Under the pieces are notes generated by a model. It ran no database searches. It saw only the letters and a list, made by a program, of their open reading frames with translations, and had not been told where the DNA came from. From AC-32 sp963717475 (GTDB taxonomy: Bacteria; Actinomycetota; Thermoleophilia; Gaiellales; Gaiellaceae), in the NCBI GenBank assembly GCA_963717475.1, contig OY970337.1, positions 1-64,000 on the forward strand: a stretch of 64,000 nucleotides of DNA, in the 5' to 3' direction. The stretch's first letter is position 1, and each line of letters starts with the position of its first letter. Position numbers and translations under genes: made by a program. Shown piece after piece: positions 1 through 18,468 of this stretch.

Positions 1-1267
<1,267 letters not shown>

Positions 1268-1275
1268 GGAGAGCT

Positions 1276-5875
<4,600 letters not shown>

Positions 5876-5884
5876 GTAGACGGT

Positions 5885-5915
5885 CAGGGCGGGAGGCGCG
5901 CTGCTTCCCGCCCTG
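5885..5915 (+). terminator. hairpin after rpoC
   Basis: CAGGGCGGGA (5885-5894) pairs perfectly with TCCCGCCCTG (5906-5915) around an 11-base loop, starting 10 bases after the rpoC stop. No real T-tract follows, so it may be a weak or Rho-assisted terminator. It lies directly before the TACCTT -10-like element of the next gene. Confidence 0.55.
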
Positions 5916-5936
5916 CTACCTTTGAACGCGGGTCGG

Positions 5937-7696
5937 GTGAAGCGCTTCGTTCTCATCGCACTTGCGGCGTGCGCGGCGTTCGCCGCTGTGCCGCACCGGT
6001 CCGCTGCGTCCGGGGCGACTGCCGCGTCCGAGACCTGCGGGATCCCCGACAAGGGAACGCTCTGGATCGACTTCGCCGACGGCTCGGTTCCCTTCTGGCA
6101 GGTCTTTGCGCGGCCCGGCGTGATCGGGGCGGCCTCGAACTTCATCTATCCCGAGCTGCTCCGGAGCTACGGCGCGAAGACGGTCTACTTCGACCTGCAC
6201 CTCATCCGCCGGGTCGGCACGCCGCTCGAGCCGCTCGATCCGTCGTACGTGATCGACCGGGCGAACCGGATGTACGACACGGCCGCGATGTCGATGGGGT
6301 GCTCGCAGCCGGTGATCGCCGAGAACGAGCTCAACGGCGCGAACCTGATCACGCCCTGGAGCCCCACGAACGCCCAGTACCGGCGCAACGTCCTGATCTA
6401 CCTCCAGACGCTCGCGGCCCGGGGTGCGCATCCGGTGCTGCTGATCCCCTCCGTGCCGTACACCGGCGACGTCGCCGGCGACTGGTGGCGGCAGGTCGCG
6501 AACTACGCGGACATCGTCAGCGAGTCCTACTTCGCCGCCCCGCGCGTCGCGAAGCAGGGCCCGTTCACCGGCGGCCGGACGCTGCGGACGCTCTTCCGCA
6601 ACCGCATCGCGCCGTACACCGCGATGGGCATCCCGACGAGCAAGCTCGGGATCATGCTCGGCTTCCACACGACGCCGGGCTCGGGTGGGCGCGAGCACGC
6701 GGCGCTGCTCTCGTGGCTGGAGGTCACGAAGCTGCAGGCGCTTGCCGCGAAAGAGGTCGCGAAAGAGCTCGGTCTCCGCTCTGTCTGGTCGTGGGGCTGG
6801 GCGGTGTGGGGCAAGACCTCGCCCGAGAACGACCCGGACAAGCCGACGGCGGCCTGCGTCTACCTCTGGGCGCGCAACCCGAAGCTCTGCAACGGCCCGA
6901 AGGTCGCGCCGAAGCGATTCGACAAGTCCCGTGACGAGGGACAGATCGTGCTCCCGGCCGGCGCGCGCTGCACGGTTCAGGGCAAAGCCCTCGACTGGAG
7001 CGCGATCCGCGGGCTCACGCCCGTGACCGGAGACATCGACGTCGCCTTCACGGCGGCCTATTCGCGGATCGTCGCCAGTCTCTACAAGCCGCTCAAGACG
7101 GCTCAGATCGCCGCTGCCGAGAAAGCCGTGATCGCGGCGCACTTCGGGAGCGCCGGCGCCTACCGCCGCGCTCTCGCCCGCGCGCACGCGAGTCCGTCGG
7201 TCGCGCGGGGCGTGATCGCGGACGAGCTGCGCCGGGAGCTGATCGAGGCCAACATCCACGTGCCGCCGCCGTCCGGCGCCGGACGTCAAGGACTACTACG
7301 CGAGCTATGCCGAGACGCCCGTACGGCTCGTCCAGTCGAAGACGCCGGCTCCGTGGCTCGGGGGCAGGAAGCGCGGCCTCGCGCTCGCGTCGGACGCGCC
7401 GCCCCAGCTCTTCCGCCTGAAGGGGTCGGGCTGGGCGACGATCCGCACGATGATCGGGCAGTTCCAGGTGCGTGCGCTCCAGCCGGCAGTCCCGCTGGGC
7501 GGCGTGCCGCTGCGGCGTCGCGCGGCCCGCGGTCGTCACTGCGCTCAAGGGCCTCGTCCGCGACGACGACTACGAGCACTGGCTCGTCACCCGCGAGCGC
7601 GCGTACGACTACGCGACGCTCTGCTACCGCGACCGGCAGCCGACGGCGGGCCTCGTTCCGCTCACGGACTACCTGCCCTTCCTCGCGGCGGACTAG
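5937..7696 (+). CDS. secreted protein of unknown function, two apparent +1 frameshifts
   Basis: I do not recognise a family. The GTG at 5937 opens a typical signal peptide (KRFVLIALAACAAFAAVPH, then a polar stretch ending AASG); a TTG at 5922 is an alternative start. The mature N-terminal 300 residues are a globular domain rich in Trp and Tyr (TLWIDFADGSVPFWQ, ENELNGANLITPW, SVWSWGWAVWGK), which resembles secreted TIM-barrel glycoside-hydrolase-like proteins, but this is only an impression. Frame 3 runs to about 7275. The protein-like reading then continues in frame 1 (DVKDYYASYAETPVRLV) to about 7515 and in frame 2 (VVTALKGLVRDDDYEHW) to the TAG at 7694-7696. Both shifts are +1. A TACCTT element at 5917-5922 may be its -10 box. 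The stop interlocks with that of the convergent diguanylate cyclase. Confidence 0.7.
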
Positions 7697-8881
7697 TTCG
7701 CGCTCGAGAGCGGCCGGCCGGTGCCCTCTTCGGGCGGCCGGTAGGCGACGACCTGCGCCTTGCCGCGCTCTTTCGCGCGGTAGAGCGCTTCGTCGGCGCG
7801 CTCGAAGAACGACGTCGGGTCGTCGTCGTCCCGCAGCTCCGCGATTCCGGCCGAGACCGACAGTCGGCCGGCCTCGCCCACGGGACGCGAGCCGACCGCG
7901 CCGAGCAGCCGGTGGTAGAGCTGGTCGGCGTCGCTCGCGACCGATTCCGGCAGCAGCACCGCGAACTCGTCGCCACCGACGCGGCAGGCCACGTCGGCCG
8001 ACCGAACGACGTCTTTGACGCGCTCGGCGGTCTCGGCGAGCACGGAGTCGCCGGCCAGGTGTCCGATGCGGTCGTTGATCGCCTTGAAGTCGTCCAGATC
8101 GAAGACGACGAGCGCGAGCTGCCGGCCGTAGCGGTGGGCGCGCGCGACCTCGCGGGCGAGCGTCTCGTGGAAGTAACGGCGGTTGTGCAGGCCGGTCAGC
8201 GCGTCGAGGTCGGCGAGCTGCCTCGCCTCGCGGAACCGGCTCGCGTTCTCGATCGCCGGCCCGGCCCGCTGCGAGAGCTCCTCGAGCTCCCGGGTCTCGT
8301 CCTCCGAGAAGCGGTGCTCGGGATTGCGGCTGTAGACGATCAGGAAGCCGGCCGTGCCGACCTCGCCCGCGACCGGGACCGCGAGCCCTGAGCGGATCAG
8401 GTCGCCGGCGGCGTCGAGCGCGGGCGGGTACTGGTACGTGAGCAAGATCGCGCGCGCCTCGTGTCCGTCCGGTGGCCCGGAGACGGCCTGCCGCTCGGCC
8501 TCCTCGGTCGACAGGCCGAGCGTCGCCACGAGTGGCTTCTCGTCGCCGTCGATGGAGACGAGCGCCGCGTCGACGCCCGGCACGGCGCCGGCCGCTTCGA
8601 GCGTGCGCGACAGGACTTCGTCGAGGTCGATCGAGCCCGCGAGCTCGGTCAGGTAGCGGTTCCGGCGGCCTTCCTCCTGGGCCCGCTCGAGCGATTCGGC
8701 GAGCTCTCGCACCATCGCCTCCATCCGCTCGTTCATCTCGGAGACGAGCGTCAGCAGCTCCTCCTGCCCGCCTCGCGACGGCCGGCGCACGAGGATCAGG
8801 ACGAGCGCGACGAGGAGAGCCGACGCCGACGACGGCCCCGGCGATCACCAGGGCGGCCGTGTTGCTCACCGCTTCGAACAT
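7693..8881 (-). CDS. membrane-anchored GAF-GGDEF diguanylate cyclase, apparent frameshift in the TM segment
   Basis: Predicted to make cyclic di-GMP from two GTP. The order is an N-terminal transmembrane helix, a short coiled coil (EELLTLVSEMNERMEAM), a GAF-like sensor domain and a C-terminal GGDEF domain with the intact active-site motif RVGGDEFAVLLPE and the upstream DLDDFKAINDRIGH signature. The catalytic part is open from 7693 to 8790. The start is ATG 8881 (or TTG 8896), and the first 20 residues (MFEAVSNTAALVIAGAVVGV) lie in a different frame; the hydrophobic continuation LLVALVLILVRR is restored by removing one base near 8820. A purine-rich GGGAGG precedes the ATG. No EAL or HD-GYP partner is in the window. 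No RxxD inhibitory site was obvious just before the GGDEF motif. Confidence 0.88.
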
Positions 8882-8896
8882 TCCTCCCTCGCCCAA

Positions 8897-9160
8897 CCTC
8901 CGGTCGTCCCCCAGGCCCGCCGCTCGAGCGCCGGGGTCTCACTGTAATCGGGTCGGAGCCCGCAAGCTATGGCTTGAAACTTATAAAACTCTCGATTCGA
9001 TCGGCACAAGCCCACGGTTGCGGCAGCCGCTGATCCATGGAGCAATGCGCCTTTTCGCGTTTGACGCTCGGCCGGACGTTCGCTACCATCGTCCTCCGGT
9101 TGGCAGGGGCCACCAGCCCCGGCCGACCTTTGTTGTGTAAGTGCCCACTTCGAGGAGTAC
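8897..9160. other. intergenic region between divergent GGDEF gene and rpsL
   Basis: About 265 bases without a gene. It contains a locally AT-rich patch (AACTTATAAAACTCTC at about 8979-8994), unusual for this window, which may hold the promoter of the leftward GGDEF gene. The rightward rpsL promoter is at 9061-9089, and the rpsL leader after it is about 65 bases with a possible GGGGCCACCAGCCCC hairpin. Confidence 0.5.
9061..9089 (+). promoter_or_regulatory. housekeeping-type promoter of the rpsL operon
   Basis: TTGACG (9061-9066), a 17-base spacer and TACCAT (9084-9089) form a good sigma-70-type promoter. Predicted start is near 9096, giving a leader of about 65 bases before rpsL, which has its own GAGGAG ribosome-binding site. 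No other strong promoter was seen before infA, so this may drive a very long transcript. Confidence 0.6.
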
Positions 9161-9532
9161 ATGCCGACCGTAAATCAGCTGGTCCGAAAAGGCAGGGTCG
9201 CCCCCAAGGCGAAGGTGAAGACCCCTGCCCTGCGCGGCGCGCCGCAGAAGCGGGGCGTGTGCACGCGCGTCATGACGCAGACTCCGAAGAAGCCGAACTC
9301 GGCTCTGCGCAAGGTGGCCCGCGTGCGGCTGACGAACGGCATGGAGGTCGGCGCCTACATCCCCGGCGAGGGGCACAACCTCCAGGAGCACTCGGTCGTG
9401 CTGGTCCGCGGTGGGCGCGTCAAGGACCTCCCGGGTTACCGCTACAAGGTGATCCGCGGCGGGCTCGACGCAGCCGGCGTCGGCGACCGGCGGCAGGGGC
9501 GCTCGAAGTACGGCGCGAAGCGGGGCTCGTAG
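9161..9532 (+). CDS. rpsL: 30S ribosomal protein S12
   Basis: S12 lies at the decoding centre of the small subunit. The 123-residue protein has the conserved PKKPNSALRKVARVRL and PGEGHNLQEHS segments, which contain the lysines associated with streptomycin resistance in other bacteria (both lysines present, so the wild-type form). It starts at ATG 9161 behind GAGGAG at a three-base spacing. The TAG stop overlaps the GTG start of rpsG by one base. It opens the str cluster downstream of the 9061-9089 promoter. Confidence 0.97.
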   Translation: MPTVNQLVRKGRVAPKAKVKTPALRGAPQKRGVCTRVMTQTPKKPNSALRKVARVRLTNGMEVGAYIPGEGHNLQEHSVVLVRGGRVKDLPGYRYKVIRGGLDAAGVGDRRQGRSKYGAKRGS

Positions 9533-9998
9533 TGCCTCGCCGAGCAAAGATTCAGCCCCGGACGCTCGAGCCGGATCCCCTCTACAGCTCGCGACTCGTG
9601 ACGCAGGTGATCAACAAGGTGATGACGAGCGGGAAGAAGTCGACCGCCGAGGCGATCGTCTACCACGCGCTGAACCGGATCGGCGAGCGAACGGGCAAGC
9701 CGCCCGTCGAGGTGCTCGAGCAGGCCGTCAAGACGGTCACGCCAGTGCTCGAGGTCCGCTCGCGGCGCGTCGGCGGCGCCAACTACCAGGTGCCTGTCGA
9801 GGTGCCGCAGCGCCGCGCGCGCACGCTGGCCGTGCGCTGGCTCGTCACGTATGCGCGCGACCGCCGGGAAAAGGAGATGTCCGACAAGCTCGCCGGCGAG
9901 ATCCTCGACGCGCTCGAGCAGCAGGGCGGCGCCTACAAGCGCAAGGACGACCTCTACCGGATGGCGCAGGCCAACAAGGCCTTTGCGCACTACCGCTG

Positions 9999-10002
<4 letters not shown>
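9532..10002 (+). CDS. rpsG: 30S ribosomal protein S7
   Basis: S7 is the primary organiser of the 30S head and binds the 3' domain of 16S rRNA. The 156-residue product has the normal length and the conserved LVTQVINKVMTSGKK and RRVGGANYQVPVEV motifs. GTG at 9532 shares a base with the rpsL stop, and the TGA stop overlaps the start of fusA, so translation of rpsL, rpsG and fusA is likely coupled. Confidence 0.97.
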
Positions 10003-12099
<2,097 letters not shown>

Positions 12100-12120
12100 C
12101 ACAAGGAAGGAAAGGACGGA

Positions 12121-13314
<1,194 letters not shown>

Positions 13315-13333
13315 GAAGGGAAGGGACGCGCCG

Positions 13334-13642
13334 GTGCCGCAGAGCAAGATCCGTATCCGCCTCAAGGGCTACGACCACCAGCAGCTCGACAAGTCCGCGA
13401 GCCAGATCGTGGAGACGGCTCAGCGCACCGGCGCGACCATCACCGGGCCTGTGCCCCTGCCCACGGAGAAGAACGTCTACTGCGTGATCCGGTCGCCGTT
13501 CAAGGACAAGGACTCGCGCGAGCACTTCGAGGTGCGCACGCACAAGCGCCTGATCGACATCCACTCGCCCACGCCTAAGACGGTCGATTCGCTGATGCGG
13601 CTCGACCTGCCGGCCGGCGTCGACATCGAGATCAAGCTCTAG
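13334..13642 (+). CDS. rpsJ: 30S ribosomal protein S10
   Basis: S10 belongs to the 30S head and, in its free form, also pairs with NusB in antitermination. The 102-residue product has the family signature IRLKGYDHQQLDKSA and the THKRLIDIHSPTPKTVDSL segment. It starts at GTG 13334 and is followed two bases later by rplC. This gene opens the S10 cluster; there is no clear promoter in the 19 bases after tuf, so it is probably co-transcribed with the str genes. Confidence 0.97.
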   Translation: MPQSKIRIRLKGYDHQQLDKSASQIVETAQRTGATITGPVPLPTEKNVYCVIRSPFKDKDSREHFEVRTHKRLIDIHSPTPKTVDSLMRLDLPAGVDIEIKL

Positions 13643-13644
13643 GC

Positions 13645-14271
13645 ATGAAGGGGATCGTGGGGACAAAGCTCGGCATGACGCAGATCTTCGACCCGGAGAC
13701 GGGCGCCGTCACGCCCGTAACCGTGATCGAGGCTGGGCCGTGCCCGGTCGTCCGCGTGAAGACCGTCGAGTCGGACGGCTACGAGGCCGTCCAGGTCGCC
13801 TTCGGGGCGGTCGACAAGAGGCGCGTGACCAAGGCAAGGCTGGGCCAGCTCGGCGACGCCGGGCCGCACCGCGGCCTGGTCGAGTTCCGCGGCCCCAGCG
13901 AGCTGACTCCCGGCGAGACCGTCACCGTCGAGGCCTTCGAGCCCGGCGAGCGGATCAAGGTCTCCGGGATCGGGATCGGCAAGGGCTTCGCGGGCACCAT
14001 CAAGCGCCACAACTTCTCGCGCGGCCCGAAGACGCACGGCTCGCACAACATCCGCGCGCCCGGCTCGATCGGCGCGTCGGCCACGCCCGCCCGCGTGCGC
14101 AAGGGCGTCCGGATGGCGGGCCGCATGGGCGGCAAGCGGGTTACCCAGGTCGGGCTGACCGTTCACGAAGTCGACGCGGAGCGGAACCTGCTCCTGATCA
14201 AGGGCGCCGTCCCCGGTCCGCGCAACGGGATCGTCGAGATCAGAGAGGACAAGGGTCGTGGCCGCGCCTAA
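13645..14271 (+). CDS. rplC: 50S ribosomal protein L3
   Basis: L3 is an early-assembly protein whose central extension reaches the peptidyl transferase centre. The 208-residue protein begins MKGIVGTKLGMTQIF and carries the KRHNFSRGPKTHGSHNIR extension, both diagnostic. Its end overlaps the GTG start of rplD by 14 bases, which suggests translational coupling. Confidence 0.97.
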   Translation: MKGIVGTKLGMTQIFDPETGAVTPVTVIEAGPCPVVRVKTVESDGYEAVQVAFGAVDKRRVTKARLGQLGDAGPHRGLVEFRGPSELTPGETVTVEAFEPGERIKVSGIGIGKGFAGTIKRHNFSRGPKTHGSHNIRAPGSIGASATPARVRKGVRMAGRMGGKRVTQVGLTVHEVDAERNLLLIKGAVPGPRNGIVEIREDKGRGRA

Positions 14272-14875
14272 GGCTCCCGTCCTCGGCTCCCAGAAGAGCG
14301 TCTCGCTCGAGGAGGCGGTCTTCGCCGCAGAGGTGAAGCCGCACCTCGTCCACGAGACCGTTCGCGCCGAGCTCAACGACGCGCGCTCGGCGACCCGCGG
14401 GGGCAAGAGCCGCGGCCTCGTCGCCGGCGGCCGCTCGAAGCCGTGGCGCCAGAAGGGCACGGGCCGCGCCCGTGCCGGCTCGACCCGCGCGCCGCACTGG
14501 ACCGGCGGCGGCATGGCGTTCCCGCCCAACAACCGCAGCTTCGCCTCGAAGGTCAACCGCAAGGCGAGGCGCGCGGCCATGCGGAGCGCGCTCTCGGCGC
14601 ACGCACAGGCCGGGACGCTCGGGATCCTCGATCCGTCCGAGCTCTCCGAGCCCTCGACCAAGGCCGCCCTCGGCCTCGTCGAGAAATGGGCGAAGGAGCG
14701 TCCGATCCTCGTGGTCGCGCAAGAGGAAGACGAGGGTCTGATCAAGTCGTTCCGCAACCTCGACCGCGTCGTCATCACGGTTCCGTCCGAGCTCGAGGTC
14801 ACCCAGGTCGTCTGGGCGCGCTCGCTGCTCATCTCCGAGCCGGCGCTCGAGCAGGTTCAGGGGAGGGCTCAATGA
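14258..14875 (+). CDS. rplD: 50S ribosomal protein L4
   Basis: L4 lines the peptide exit tunnel together with L22. The 205-residue product has the tunnel-loop region GGRSKPWRQKGTGRARAGS and the GGGMAFPPNNRSF segment. In enterobacteria L4 represses the S10 operon; no such leader is visible here. Start GTG 14258 lies inside the end of rplC, and rplW follows after three bases. Confidence 0.97.
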   Translation: MAAPKAPVLGSQKSVSLEEAVFAAEVKPHLVHETVRAELNDARSATRGGKSRGLVAGGRSKPWRQKGTGRARAGSTRAPHWTGGGMAFPPNNRSFASKVNRKARRAAMRSALSAHAQAGTLGILDPSELSEPSTKAALGLVEKWAKERPILVVAQEEDEGLIKSFRNLDRVVITVPSELEVTQVVWARSLLISEPALEQVQGRAQ

Positions 14876-14878
14876 GCC

Positions 14879-15169
14879 TTGCATCCGAACCAGGTTCTGC
14901 TCGCCCCGGTCGTGACGGAGAAGAGCTACGAGCTGATCGACCAGCGCAAGTACTCGTTCAAGGTGCACCCGGACGCGCACAAGACGCAGATCCGGCAGGC
15001 GGTGGAGGAGCTGTTCAGCGTCCACGTCGAGTCCGTGAACATCGTCAAGGTCCAGTCCAAGCCCAAGCAGCGCAACTTCCGGCGCGGCACCAGGCCCGGC
15101 TGGAAGAAGGCGATCGTGCAGCTGCGCCAGGGCGAGTCGATCGAGATCTTCGAAGGAGCACAAGCCTGA
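14879..15169 (+). CDS. rplW: 50S ribosomal protein L23
   Basis: L23 sits at the tunnel exit and is the docking site for trigger factor and SRP. The 96-residue product shows the conserved LAPVVTEKSYELI and the RRGTRPGWKKAIVQL segments. The start is TTG 14879, with AGGGGAGGGCTCAATGAGCC upstream of it inside the end of rplD. The TGA stop overlaps the ATG of rplB. Confidence 0.96.
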   Translation: MHPNQVLLAPVVTEKSYELIDQRKYSFKVHPDAHKTQIRQAVEELFSVHVESVNIVKVQSKPKQRNFRRGTRPGWKKAIVQLRQGESIEIFEGAQA

Positions 15170-16011
15170 TGGCATTGCGCAAGTACAAGCCCACGTCTCC
15201 GGGCCGCCGCTTCATGTCGGTCTCGGCCTTCGACGAGATCACGAAGACCGAGCCCGAGAAGAGCCTGCTCGAGCCGATCAAGAAGAAGGGCGGCCGGAAC
15301 TCCTACGGCCGCATCACGACGCGCCACCAGGGCGGCGGCCACAAGCGCCGCTACCGCACGATCGACTTCAAGCGCCTCAAGGACGGCGTCCCAGCGAAGG
15401 TCGCCGCGATCGAGTACGACCCGAACCGGTCGGCCCGGATCGCGCTGCTCCACTACGCGGACGGCGCCAAGTCCTACATCCTCGCGCCCGCCCGCCTGCG
15501 GGTCGGCGCCGTCGTCGAGTCCGGTCCCACCGCCGACATCAAGCCTGGCAACGCGCTCCCGCTGGAGAACATCCCGACGGGCACGCTCGTCCACAACGTC
15601 GAGCTCAAGCCCGGCAGGGGCGGCCAGCTCGCGCGGAGCGCCGGCTCCGGAATCCAGCTCGTGGCGAAGGACGAGGGCCTCGGCGTCCTTCGGCTACCAT
15701 CGGGCGAGCTGCGCCGGGTCCCGCTCACCTGCCGCGCGACGATCGGGCAGGTCGGCAACGTCGACCACGAGAACGTCACCGTCGGCAAGGCGGGCCGCAG
15801 CCGCTGGAAGGGGAAGCGTCCAACGGTTCGCGGCTCGGCGATGAACCCCGTCGACCACCCGCACGGAGGCGGCGAGGGCAAGTCGAAGGGCGGCCGCCAC
15901 CCGGTCACGCCGTGGGGCGTGCCCACGCTCGGCAAGCGCACGCGCCGCAAGCACAAGGAATCCGACAAGTTGATCGTCCGCGGCCGCCGCCGCGGGAAGG
16001 AGAAGCGTTGA
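15169..16011 (+). CDS. rplB: 50S ribosomal protein L2
   Basis: L2 is required for subunit joining and peptidyl transferase assembly. The 280-residue protein has the GRITTRHQGGGHKRRYR and NPVDHPHGGGEGKS motifs; the histidine in the latter is the conserved residue near the catalytic centre. ATG 15169 overlaps the rplW stop by one base, and TGA overlaps the TTG start of rpsS. Confidence 0.98.
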   Translation: MALRKYKPTSPGRRFMSVSAFDEITKTEPEKSLLEPIKKKGGRNSYGRITTRHQGGGHKRRYRTIDFKRLKDGVPAKVAAIEYDPNRSARIALLHYADGAKSYILAPARLRVGAVVESGPTADIKPGNALPLENIPTGTLVHNVELKPGRGGQLARSAGSGIQLVAKDEGLGVLRLPSGELRRVPLTCRATIGQVGNVDHENVTVGKAGRSRWKGKRPTVRGSAMNPVDHPHGGGEGKSKGGRHPVTPWGVPTLGKRTRRKHKESDKLIVRGRRRGKEKR

Positions 16012-16289
16012 GTCGCAGTTCGAAAAAGGGCCCGTTCGTCGAGGAGCGGCTGATGAGCCGCATCAACTCCATGAACGAGTCAGGCAGCAAGCAGATGATC
16101 CGGACCTGGTCGCGGTCCTCGACGATCTTCCCGGAGATGGTCGGGCACACGATCGCGGTCCACGACGGCCGCAAGCACGTGCCCGTCTTCGTGACCGAGC
16201 AGATGGTCGGCCACAAGCTCGGCGAGTTCGCCCCGACGCGCACGTTCCGCGCGCACTCCGGCGACCGCAAGACCGAGGTGAAGCGCTGA
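16008..16289 (+). CDS. rpsS: 30S ribosomal protein S19
   Basis: S19 forms the 30S head with S13 and contacts the A-site tRNA. The 93-residue product begins SRSSKKGPFVEERL and has the family signature around GHTIAVHDGRKHVPVFVTE and GHKLGEFAPTR. I chose the TTG at 16008 because it gives the canonical N terminus and overlaps the rplB stop. Its TGA overlaps the ATG of rplV. Confidence 0.96.
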   Translation: MSRSSKKGPFVEERLMSRINSMNESGSKQMIRTWSRSSTIFPEMVGHTIAVHDGRKHVPVFVTEQMVGHKLGEFAPTRTFRAHSGDRKTEVKR

Positions 16290-16770
16290 TGGCAACCGCC
16301 GAGAGGCAGCAGGTGCGCGCCGTCGCGCGCTGGGTGCGCATCTCCCCCCGCAAGGCTCGCCTGGTCACGGACCACATCCGCGGCCGCTCCGTGCCCGAGG
16401 CGCGGACGGTTCTCGCCTTCACGCCGCGCGCGGCCGCGCGCGACATCGACAAGGTGCTGCGCTCGGCTGTCGCGAACGCCGAGGCCAACCACAACCTCGA
16501 CGGCGACGACCTGTTCGTCTCCTCCGCATACGTGGACGAGGGTCCTGTGATGAAGCGCTGGCGCGCCCGAGCTCGTGGCCGCGCCGCGCGGATCATCAAG
16601 CCGACCTGTCACATCACCATCGTCCTGAGCCGAGCGTCGACGTCGCTCCGCAGCCCGCTCCTCCGGCCCCCAAGACCAAGGACGAAGAGGAGAAGCAGGA
16701 GAAGCCGAAGCGCAAACCGGCCGCCCGGAAGCGCAAGACGCCGGCCAAGAAGAAGGAGGCTGCGGCCTAA
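16289..16770 (+). CDS. rplV: 50S ribosomal protein L22, apparent -1 frameshift before a basic tail
   Basis: L22 is a tunnel protein; its beta-hairpin loop region is seen as the FVSSAYVDEGPVMKRWRARA and TCHITIVL segments. Frame 2 is convincing up to about 16627. Beyond it, frame 2 becomes Arg/Ser-rich and runs on into rpsC, whereas frame 1 gives EPSVDVAPQPAPPAPKTKDE and a Lys-rich tail ending PAKKKEAAA with a TAA at 16768-16770, overlapping the ATG of rpsC. One missing base near 16627 restores this reading, a protein of about 160 residues. It is the only frame break in the window that looks like a deletion. Confidence 0.9.
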
Positions 16771-17840
16771 TGGGTCAAAAGGTTCATCCCGGCGGGATGC
16801 GCGTCGGCGTCATCCACGACTGGAAGTCGAACTGGTACACGGGCACGAAGGAATTCCCGGCGTACCTGCTCGAGGACATCAAGATCCGCGAGCACATCCA
16901 GGGCAAGCTCTCGCACGCGGGCCTGTCGGACATCCTGATCCGCAAGGACGCCCAGCGCATCACGATCGACATCTACACCGCGCGGCCCGGGATCGTGATC
17001 GGCAAGTCCGGCGTCGAGGTGGATGCGCTCCGCAAGGACATCCACGGCATGACGAACAAGGCCGTGCACATCAACATCAACGAGATCAAGCGGCCCGAGC
17101 TCGACGCGAAGCTCGTCGCGCAGTCGATCGCGGAGCAGCTCGAGAACCGCGTCAGCTTCCGCCGCGCGATGAAGCGCTCGCTCGCCTCCGCGATCCGCTC
17201 CGGAGCGCAGGGGGTCAAGGTGCAGTGCGGCGGGCGGCTGGCCGGCACCGAGATGAGCCGCTCGGAGAGCTATTCCGAGGGCCGCGTTCCGCTGCACACG
17301 ATCCGCGCCGACATCGACTACGGCTTCGCCGAGGCGAAGACGACCTACGGCCGGATCGGCGTAAAGGTCTGGATCAACAAGGGCGAGATCATGCCCGAGG
17401 GCTTCGAGAGCGTCGGCCAGAAGGATCAGCGGCTCGGCGACCAGGACCAGGCTCGCCGCCGGGGCGGCACCGCCGAGGGTCTCGGCGCATCACGCGAGGG
17501 CGGGCGCGGCCGGGGGCCCGACCGCGAAGGGCTCGGCCCCGTGCGCCAGAGGCGCCCCCGCAGGCCCGGAGCGCGCGACCGCGCGCGTGGACAGGACAAC
17601 GCCGAGCGTCCGCGCACCGACAAGGATTCCGCAGGGGGCCGGGAGGCGGTGCGGGAGCAGCCGCCCGTCGAGCCGGAGACGCAGCCCGTGCCCGAAGCCG
17701 TCGCCGAGGCGCCCGACACGACCACGACGAAGAAGCAGGTCGAGGACCCGACGAAGCTCGAGAAGCCCGGCGATCCCAAGGCCGAGAAGAAGTCGGGCAA
17801 GGGCGCAGGCAGCAAGCCGACCAAGAAGGGAAAGACGTAA
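16770..17840 (+). CDS. rpsC: 30S ribosomal protein S3 with long disordered C-terminal extension
   Basis: S3 lies at the mRNA entry channel and helps unwind mRNA. Residues 1 to about 215 are normal S3: MGQKVHPGGMRVGVI, the KH domain with PGIVIGKSGVEVDALR, and GRIGVKVWINKGEI. The remaining 140 or so residues are a low-complexity, charged tail rich in Arg, Gly, Pro, Glu and Lys (for example EAPDTTTTKKQVEDPTKLEK). The whole protein is 356 residues against about 210-280 usual. TAATG links it to rplV, and rplP starts immediately after the stop. Confidence 0.95.
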   Translation: MGQKVHPGGMRVGVIHDWKSNWYTGTKEFPAYLLEDIKIREHIQGKLSHAGLSDILIRKDAQRITIDIYTARPGIVIGKSGVEVDALRKDIHGMTNKAVHININEIKRPELDAKLVAQSIAEQLENRVSFRRAMKRSLASAIRSGAQGVKVQCGGRLAGTEMSRSESYSEGRVPLHTIRADIDYGFAEAKTTYGRIGVKVWINKGEIMPEGFESVGQKDQRLGDQDQARRRGGTAEGLGASREGGRGRGPDREGLGPVRQRRPRRPGARDRARGQDNAERPRTDKDSAGGREAVREQPPVEPETQPVPEAVAEAPDTTTTKKQVEDPTKLEKPGDPKAEKKSGKGAGSKPTKKGKT

Positions 17841-18266
17841 GTGCTCCTCCCGAAGAAGACGAAGTTCCGCAAGTACCAGCGCGGCCGCCGCCGGGGGGCC
17901 GCGAAGGGCCAGACGACCGTGCAGGCCGGCGACTACGGCCTGAAGGCGCTCGAGGCCGGCTGGGTGACGAACCGCCAGATCGAGGCTGCCCGAATCGCGA
18001 TGACGCGCAAGATCCGCCGCGGCGGCAAGGTCTGGATCAACGTCTTCCCGGACAAGCCGGTCACGCAGAAGCCCGCCGAGACCCGCATGGGCTCAGGCAA
18101 GGGCGCGCCCGAGCACTGGGTCGCCGTCGTGAAGCCCGGACGCGTGATGTTCGAGCTCGCCGGCGTCGACGAGCGCCTGGCGAAGGAGGCGCTCCGGCTC
18201 GCGGGCCGGAAGCTGCCGTTGAGAACGCGAGTGGTAAAGCGGGAGGCGGATCTCTTTGCGAGCTAG
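17841..18266 (+). CDS. rplP: 50S ribosomal protein L16
   Basis: L16 organises the A-site side of the large subunit. The 141-residue product has the normal N terminus LLPKKTKFRKYQRGRRRG and the conserved PVTQKPAETRMGSGKGAPE segment. It starts at GTG 17841 with no gap after rpsC and overlaps rpmC by 11 bases. Confidence 0.97.
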   Translation: MLLPKKTKFRKYQRGRRRGAAKGQTTVQAGDYGLKALEAGWVTNRQIEAARIAMTRKIRRGGKVWINVFPDKPVTQKPAETRMGSGKGAPEHWVAVVKPGRVMFELAGVDERLAKEALRLAGRKLPLRTRVVKREADLFAS

Positions 18267-18468
18267 AGAGCTGCGAGACATGACCGACGAGGAGCTGGAG
18301 AACCGCTTGGCCGACACGCGCCAGGAGCTGTTCAACCTGCGTTTCCAGGGCGCGACCGGCGCGCTCGAGAACACCGCGCGCCTGAAGCTCGCCAAGCGCG
18401 AGATCGCCCGCATTCTGACCATCCGCAACGACCGAGCCTCACGGCTCACGAGTGAGACACATGGCTGA
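18256..18468 (+). CDS. rpmC: 50S ribosomal protein L29
   Basis: L29 is a two-helix protein at the tunnel exit. The 70-residue product shows MTDEELENRLADTRQELFNL and the conserved LKLAKREIARILT motif. The TTG at 18256 is the likely start; an internal ATG at 18280 would give a shorter form. The end overlaps the start of rpsQ by eight bases. Confidence 0.93.
   Translation: MRARELRDMTDEELENRLADTRQELFNLRFQGATGALENTARLKLAKREIARILTIRNDRASRLTSETHG

Noticed and set aside
16600..18283. Long plus-strand frame continuing L22 across S3 and L16
   Set aside because: After about 16627 it is a shadow frame; the real S3 and L16 are in other frames, and the real L22 tail is in frame 1.
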